Positions 59,258-64,000 of a stretch of DNA of 64,000 nucleotides are shown here, in pieces. This DNA is from Marinomonas pontica (lineage in GTDB: Bacteria; Pseudomonadota; Gammaproteobacteria; Pseudomonadales; Marinomonadaceae), in NCBI RefSeq assembly GCF_026191375.1, contig NZ_JAODTL010000033.1, positions 92,230-156,229 on the forward strand, given 5' to 3'. Made by a program: the position numbers and the translations under genes. Within the stretch, counting starts at the first letter, position 1, and each line of letters opens with the position of its first letter. A model generated the notes under the pieces. The model saw only the letters and a list, made by a program, of their open reading frames with translations. It was not told the origin of the DNA and made no database searches.

Positions 59258-59842
59258 ATGACGTCTCATCTTGATCCAAGACAAATCCTACGCCGCCAAT
59301 TACGTCAAACAAGACGAAATTTATCTTCGCAAGAGCAACAGTCTGCCGCCCTACAATTATCTTCTCGTTTCAAAGAACATGCTGACCACTTCCATCTCAC
59401 AAGTGGTAAACGTGTTGCCTTGTACTTAACGAATGATGGTGAAATTTCACCTCATGTATTGTGTGCTGATTTTTGGGAACAAGGCATTGAGACTTACCTT
59501 CCTGTGGTGCAAGGCAAGCATCTAACATTTGCACGCTATAGCTCAGAAACAGTCTGGCAAGAAAATATCTTCGGCATCAAAGAACCCGTCACGATGGACT
59601 ATGTTTCCGGTGAAGAGCTAGATTTAGTGCTGTTGCCATTAGTTGGGTTTGACTCAAAAGGTGGACGCCTTGGTATGGGGGGAGGCTTTTACGATAGGAC
59701 GTTTGCTAATAAAAAAACCACAGAGAAACCGCGCCTAATAGGCCTTGCACACGATTGCCAAGAAGTAAAAAGCCTACCTGTTGAAGGTTGGGACGTGCCA
59801 TTGGAAGCGATAATTACGCCAACAAAAACGCTGTTTATTTAA
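59258..59842 (+). CDS. ygfA: 5-formyltetrahydrofolate cyclo-ligase
   Basis: Recycles 5-formyl-THF to methenyl-THF with ATP. The 194-residue protein has the family end motif GMGGGFYDRTF and VLLPLVGFD, with RRQLRQTRRNL at the start. It begins four bases after the 6S RNA 3' end, so it is probably expressed as read-through or processed from the 6S transcript, as in E. coli. Confidence 0.94.
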   Translation: MTSHLDPRQILRRQLRQTRRNLSSQEQQSAALQLSSRFKEHADHFHLTSGKRVALYLTNDGEISPHVLCADFWEQGIETYLPVVQGKHLTFARYSSETVWQENIFGIKEPVTMDYVSGEELDLVLLPLVGFDSKGGRLGMGGGFYDRTFANKKTTEKPRLIGLAHDCQEVKSLPVEGWDVPLEAIITPTKTLFI

Positions 59843-59857
59843 CCGACACACCTTTCA

Positions 59858-61425
59858 CTAAAACATAAAGCCATAGCCAATGGAGAAGTATGTACCACTG
59901 GCCCCTTGGTCGTTTTCAGCGGCATAAGCAATATCGATGTCCAGACGTCGCCCAATCGTAACCCCAGCAGTGATATAACTTAACTCCGAGCCCACCATGT
60001 TTTTACGGTAGCCTGCTCGAATTCCTGGAAAAAGCGCGGTCGGACTAAAAAATGAGATCGATGCGGTCGCCCATTGATATTTATCACCTAAAGGGTCTTT
60101 TATAGAATTCGCATCAAACGAAGTAGCGAGAGAGAACGCCTGATCTTTTGACTTAAGGGCAAAATCCAACGTCATCTGAGCTTTCATTTTGTACGATTCT
60201 TTTAGTGACAAATACCCTTTGTCCGCTAGCCTTATGGCGGCGTTACAGGTATTTAAATCGGTTCCAGATAAGCCAGTACAATCCCCCAATGGTATATAGT
60301 CAAATTCAGGCTCATTGATGTTGGAAATTGTGGCGCCCATTTGATAGTACTTGCTGGCTAAGATAACCCCTAAATCTAAACCAATATTCTCTTCTACGAC
60401 GTCTCTACTCAGGAAATAATCACCGTAAGACACACTGGAATCTCCATCTTCTGTCAGCACGGTAAGCTTTCGATCTAACGACAGTTTATGAAAGTTTAAA
60501 CGCCCGCCATAAATCACTGCACTGTTTTCCGTACGAGACACCATCTCACTGTAGCCGATACTAAAGTGGTAATCGCTTGCTCGCTTCATGTACACAGACA
60601 TATCAGATGAGTAATCAAGCCCATCAATATCAAAGTCTGCTAAATCTTCGGCGGATGTTATGCTATCCAAATCATCCAGCCCAGTTACCGTTAAGTCATC
60701 CGCTAAAATACTGGCCCGACCGACTATAGACGCACTCGCGTCGATCATAAAAACACCACGACGACGCGTTTTATAAATTAACGGTAAAAAGGCGCTTGTA
60801 CGGAAGTGGAAAATTTCACAAAAGTTGTTTCACCAACTTCATCGAGCAATGAGTTAGTTTGATCAATAAGGTCCTCTATTTCGGCTTTAACCTCAGCAAC
60901 TTTATCCACCACAAACTCATCGGTGGCAGCCGTCGCGTCAGCCTCTGCCTGAGCAATTGCGGCATTTAACGCGGCGGAGCTGTCATCAGGAAGACGGTAA
61001 TTCACACCATTGTAATCTTGAAGAGAAACACTGCCCCCTCCGGCAACATAAGCGTCTGCATACGTTTCTGTCGAATTATAAATTGCGTCTAATGCAACCG
61101 CTTCAGCATCCGCTTCAATGGTATCTAATCCAGATGGAAAATCCCCATCAACGGTAGCTTCTAGCGCATCAACTCTATCCCCCAAATCAGGTCCAGCCCC
61201 CGCCTCAAGTCCAATACTTAATGGCCCCAGAAAATTGACACGAAAACCTTGCAAATTAGCCATTAAATACGCGGCAGCGGGATTGCTTAATGACGTGGAT
61301 AAAGCATGACGATTTCCATACCCACCTAATACGGTGCTAGACCCTATAGGTTGATAAATTGCCATACTCGCCACAGCAGAAGAGCTTGCAATACTGATGC
61401 ATAAAGTCGCCAAAAACTTGTTCAT
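59858..61425 (-). CDS. TraF-like envelope protein (PF13729 type), frameshifted paralogue
   Basis: Similar to the intact neighbour below it: signal peptide, the start YQPIGSSTVLGGYGNRHALS, then NPAAAYLM. A long alanine/aspartate/glutamate-rich helical insert (about 70-190), roughly 125 residues, separates the start from a beta-rich C-terminal part. The frame breaks near residue 215 (APFYR). Adding one base in the A-run 60786-60790 (plus strand) restores LPLIYKTRRR and joins it to the ORF from 60748 (MIDASASIVG). Corrected length 522. The TraF name comes from a conjugation gene, but this chromosomal type is not evidence of a plasmid. Confidence 0.75.
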
Positions 61426-61473
61426 TCATTCGCTCTTATAAACCAAAGGACTTTTGTAACAGCCCTATTAATA

Positions 61474-61512
61474 AAAAAAGCCGAAACCTTGTTAGGTTAT
61501 CGGCTTTTTTTA
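61474..61512. terminator. Bidirectional terminator between the TraF-like paralogues
   Basis: AAAAAAAGCCGA and TCGGCTTTTTTT form a stem with AACCT/AGGTT as its inner part. It ends the upstream paralogue's transcript (minus strand), so the two genes are separate units. Confidence 0.85.
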
Positions 61513-61528
61513 TTAAATCTTTACACTT

Positions 61529-62779
61529 TTAGAATGCAGTGTCATAACCGATTGAGAAGTAACCGCCGCGAGGTAGCTCATCACCATCCTCATCTTCTAC
61601 CGTATCCAGCGCTACAGCCAAATCGATATTTAAACGCTTAAACATCGTTAGACCAAGAGAAGCGTAGCTTAGCTCTGTACCTGCTATGTTTTGACGGTAG
61701 CCGATACGAATGCCTGGTAAGAAATGAGAATCACCGTAATAAGACAAGGACGCTGCTGCCCACTGGTATTCATCGCCCACCGCATCTTTTACGGCATTTG
61801 TATCATAGGATAAACCCAAAGTGACTTGCTTACCTTTTGTCGATACAGCCGCATCGATGGTAGTTTGCATTTCCATAACGTATTTATCTGATGCAGTAAT
61901 GCCGTAATCATCCGAAGCAGTGTTAGTCGTAACGGCAGCACCATCGAACTCTGGTTCATTAATATTGGCAAAAGTCACACCTACTTGATAATAGTGAGAA
62001 ACCCAAACAGCGCCTAAATCGATCCCAACACCAGTACTGCTAACAGCATCATCTGAAATCGAATCCGAAATAGCATCGCCCGCATCAACATCTTCATCAT
62101 CTAATTCAACTAAAGCACGGCCTAAAGAAATATCATGAAGATTCGCTTTTGCGCCACCGATCAACATACCATGGGAGTTCTGCCACATTGCTTGGCTATA
62201 GCCAAAACCAATCTTAAGGTCTGTCGCTGTTTGCGCATAAAAAGAAGTGTCTGTTTCTAATTCATCAGATCCATTAACCGAAACAGTTCCAGCCAACAGG
62301 CTTCCTTTCGCTACAGCAGAAATACTTGCATCTAGAGTAAAAGCAGCATTATTGTCTGTTTTATAAATCAAAGGCATAAACGGCACTTGCATGCTTAACG
62401 ATGTTTTCACATAGGCCGAATCACCAATATCACCCAAAATCTCATTTGCTTCAGCTAAACCAGTATTTGCTGCTGCTGTATCTACATAAGTCGCATCAAG
62501 AATATCTTCCAAATCTTCGACCTGATCATCCAAATCACTAACATCTCCCATCTCGATACCAATACCGAGAGGACCGACAATACCAAAGCGGAAATTATCG
62601 TCATCTTCTTGGTTGACCATGAGAAATGGTGCTGCTGGGTTAGCCAATGCAGTGGCCAAGGCGCGCTGATTTGGGGCGCTACTCAGGGTAAAGCTAGACC
62701 CAACAGGCTGATTTACTGGCATTGCCGCTAGTACAGCGGTACTGAATAAGCTGCTTGAAACGAGTATAAGTTTTTTCAT
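61529..62779 (-). CDS. TraF-like envelope protein (PF13729 type), intact paralogue
   Basis: About 416 residues from 62779 (MKKLILVSSSLFSTAVLA...), with AAGGAC before it; the longer 62830 start is less likely. A signal peptide is followed by NQPVGSSFTLSSAPNQRALA and NPAAPFLM, then a short acidic insert (about 45 residues, DLDDQVEDLEDILDA). The C-terminal half is beta-rich (GYSQAMWQNSHGMLIGGAKA, RLNIDLAVALD, GGYFSIGYDTAF), ending in phenylalanine as outer-membrane barrels do. A function as an outer-membrane transporter or assembly protein is possible but unproved. Confidence 0.75.
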   Translation of the reverse strand: MKKLILVSSSLFSTAVLAAMPVNQPVGSSFTLSSAPNQRALATALANPAAPFLMVNQEDDDNFRFGIVGPLGIGIEMGDVSDLDDQVEDLEDILDATYVDTAAANTGLAEANEILGDIGDSAYVKTSLSMQVPFMPLIYKTDNNAAFTLDASISAVAKGSLLAGTVSVNGSDELETDTSFYAQTATDLKIGFGYSQAMWQNSHGMLIGGAKANLHDISLGRALVELDDEDVDAGDAISDSISDDAVSSTGVGIDLGAVWVSHYYQVGVTFANINEPEFDGAAVTTNTASDDYGITASDKYVMEMQTTIDAAVSTKGKQVTLGLSYDTNAVKDAVGDEYQWAAASLSYYGDSHFLPGIRIGYRQNIAGTELSYASLGLTMFKRLNIDLAVALDTVEDEDGDELPRGGYFSIGYDTAF

Positions 62780-62913
62780 GATTTTGTCCTTCGAAAACCG
62801 AAATGTAAGCAAATAGCAAAAAACAATCACCTTTGTATTAATTGTATACGCATTACTTACATTTTTCCTACCCTAAATGAGGTAGAAGGCCAAATTGTAA
62901 AAATAAAAAGCAC

Positions 62914-62950
62914 AAAAAAACGACCTAATCAGTGACGATTGGTCGCTTTT
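62914..62950 (-). terminator. Terminator after kdsB
   Basis: CGACCAATC and GATTAGGTCG (minus strand) form a nearly perfect stem with loop GTCACT, followed by seven T, 29 bp past the kdsB stop. Confidence 0.85.
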
Positions 62951-62978
62951 ATAATGCAGGCAAGATCTTTATAAAAAG

Positions 62979-63773
62979 CTACATGCAAGCCAAGGAAAGT
63001 TGGTGACGAAGTTTTTCCAAATCCTCAGGGGTATCCACTCCGTGAGTCGGTAAGCCCTCCGCCATTGCCACTTGGACTTTTATCCCTTGATGCAGGAAAC
63101 GGAGCTGCTCCAGTTTTTCCCACCGTTCCATGGGTGACATTGGCAGATCTGCGTATCGAGCCAATAAACTAGCACGATACACATACAAGCCAATATGACG
63201 AAGCGCTGGAAAGTCTGCTGGCAACACGCCTATACGATCTGAGTTACTGGCAAAACCATCTCTGTCCCAAGGCATTGGTGAACGACTAAAATACAGCGCA
63301 CGCTGCTTTTCGTCACAAATGACCTTCACCACGTTTGGGTTAAAAAAGTCTTCAAGCTGCTCAATAGGGCACGCGACGGTGGCCATTTCAGCATCCTGAT
63401 CTCGGCTAAGCGCCATAACGGCCGAATGGATTAAATCGACAGGAAGAAACGGCTCGTCACCTTGTACGTTGACCACGATTTCATCGCTCTGCCACCCCAT
63501 TTTTGCAGCGACTTCAGCAAGACGTTCTGTACCATTTTCATGGTCGTCGCGTGTCATCACAACCGTCGCACCAAACTCTAACGCGGCTTTTTGGATTATT
63601 TCATGATCCGTTGCCACGATAACCGACTTAGCACCCGCTTTTAGTGCTAACTCATATACCCATTGCAATACTGGCTTACCACCTAAATCGGCCATCAGCT
63701 TTTGCGGAAATCGCTGAGAAGCGTAGCGAGCAGGGATTACGATGTGAAACTCAGGTAAAGATTGAATCATCAT
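62979..63773 (-). CDS. kdsB: CMP-KDO synthetase
   Basis: Activates KDO with CTP for lipopolysaccharide inner-core synthesis. The 264-residue protein has VIPARYASQRFPQKLMADLG, GGKPVLQWVYE, the CTP-binding VVNVQGDEPFLP and the YFSRSPMPWDRD region. It overlaps the kdsC stop by one base (TAATG), so the two are coupled and transcribed together. Confidence 0.96.
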   Translation of the reverse strand: MMIQSLPEFHIVIPARYASQRFPQKLMADLGGKPVLQWVYELALKAGAKSVIVATDHEIIQKAALEFGATVVMTRDDHENGTERLAEVAAKMGWQSDEIVVNVQGDEPFLPVDLIHSAVMALSRDQDAEMATVACPIEQLEDFFNPNVVKVICDEKQRALYFSRSPMPWDRDGFASNSDRIGVLPADFPALRHIGLYVYRASLLARYADLPMSPMERWEKLEQLRFLHQGIKVQVAMAEGLPTHGVDTPEDLEKLRHQLSLACM

Positions 63774-64000
63774 TATTTCTCAAACTCCGGTTTTTGAGCT
63801 AATTCGTACGCACTCTCCAAGGTCATGCGAGAAGCCAATACCATATCGGCAACTTCTCGAGCAACGCCTTCTCCAGCGGTTTTTTTGAGCGTAATCGAGC
63901 AGTGTCGCTGCACTAAAATATGTGCATCCGATGGGCACAATGCTAGCCCCACTTTAGGCATTACCTGAAGGTCTATCACATCGTCCCCCACATACGCCGT
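63773..64000 (-). CDS. kdsC: KDO-8-phosphate phosphatase, N-terminus outside window
   Basis: The last 75 residues of a HAD-family phosphatase that removes phosphate from KDO-8-P, one step before kdsB. The segment AYVGDDVIDLQVMPKVGLAL holds the conserved GDDxxD acidic magnesium site of the C-terminal HAD motif, and EGVAREVADMVL is typical of KdsC. The catalytic Asp and start codon lie beyond position 64000. Confidence 0.92.
   Translation of the reverse strand, partial: TAYVGDDVIDLQVMPKVGLALCPSDAHILVQRHCSITLKKTAGEGVAREVADMVLASRMTLESAYELAQKPEFEK

Noticed and set aside
58950..59261. A 103-residue ORF between zapA and the cyclo-ligase gene
   Set aside because: The interval is 6S RNA by position, closing stem and conserved segments.
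59858..62830. TraF naming as evidence of a conjugative plasmid
   Set aside because: No other transfer genes are present, and this protein type is common on chromosomes of marine gammaproteobacteria.

Overview
The window looks like chromosome from a marine gammaproteobacterium of the Oceanospirillales, most like Marinomonas. This is inferred from gene content: a complete ectoine operon with its own aspartokinase, a betaine-type ABC importer, PomAB-type flagellar stator genes, a sodium-coupled NSS transporter, the long form of isocitrate lyase with malate synthase G, and a tandem pair of chromosomal TraF-like envelope proteins. GC content looks to be in the mid-40s percent by eye. I see no prophage, insertion sequence, tRNA, rRNA operon or CRISPR array.

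Layout. 0-6.2 kb: glycogen genes (glgC partial, divergent glgA), a solitary periplasmic binding protein and the bifunctional peptidoglycan synthase PBP1b. 6.4-9.3 kb: a small Rieske protein and modABC for molybdate. 9.4-15 kb: MarR/DUF2798 divergent pair, HD hydrolase, DMT exporter, DUF2057 protein, diguanylate cyclase, MgtC-like protein. 15.3-20.8 kb: glyoxylate shunt (aceA, glcB) with a divergent RamB/ScfR-type regulator. 21-26.7 kb: unusual PRPP-synthetase-like protein, DksA-like zinc finger, HupE/UreJ, CHASE-GGDEF-EAL protein. 26.8-31 kb: ectABC-ask. 31-33 kb: NSS transporter behind a strongly folded leader RNA candidate, and DUF2061. 33-37.7 kb: a light-stress module (MerR regulator of LitR/CarH type, FAD oxidoreductase, DUF523-DUF1722, photolyase) with paired TGTA operators. 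37.9-41.9 kb: MarR regulator and betaine/proline-type ABC system. 41.9-47.8 kb: dapB, pomAB, then xseB-ispA-dxs. 47.9-52.4 kb: LysR/VOC pair, YnfA, GNAT, two half-size DMT proteins and a LysR regulator. 52.4-54.4 kb: ECF sigma, anti-sigma and a probable target. 54.6-59.8 kb: hisC, lysS, prfB with its programmed frameshift, zapA, 6S RNA, 5-FCL. 59.9-64 kb: two TraF-like paralogues, kdsB and partial kdsC.

Theme. Much of the window deals with osmotic balance (ectoine synthesis plus solute uptake), light/DNA damage and envelope stress, mixed with core housekeeping genes.

Sequence quality. At least four genes (glgA, mrcB, dapB, the first TraF-like gene) and probably two more (the Rieske gene and the importer ATPase gene) carry one-base indels, mostly in homopolymer runs. 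Correcting them restores family-typical lengths or endings. I read these mainly as sequencing errors, so start and stop positions in those genes need care. The prfB frameshift is different: it is genuine recoding. The most novel-looking element is the compact three-way-junction RNA candidate at 31287-31365.
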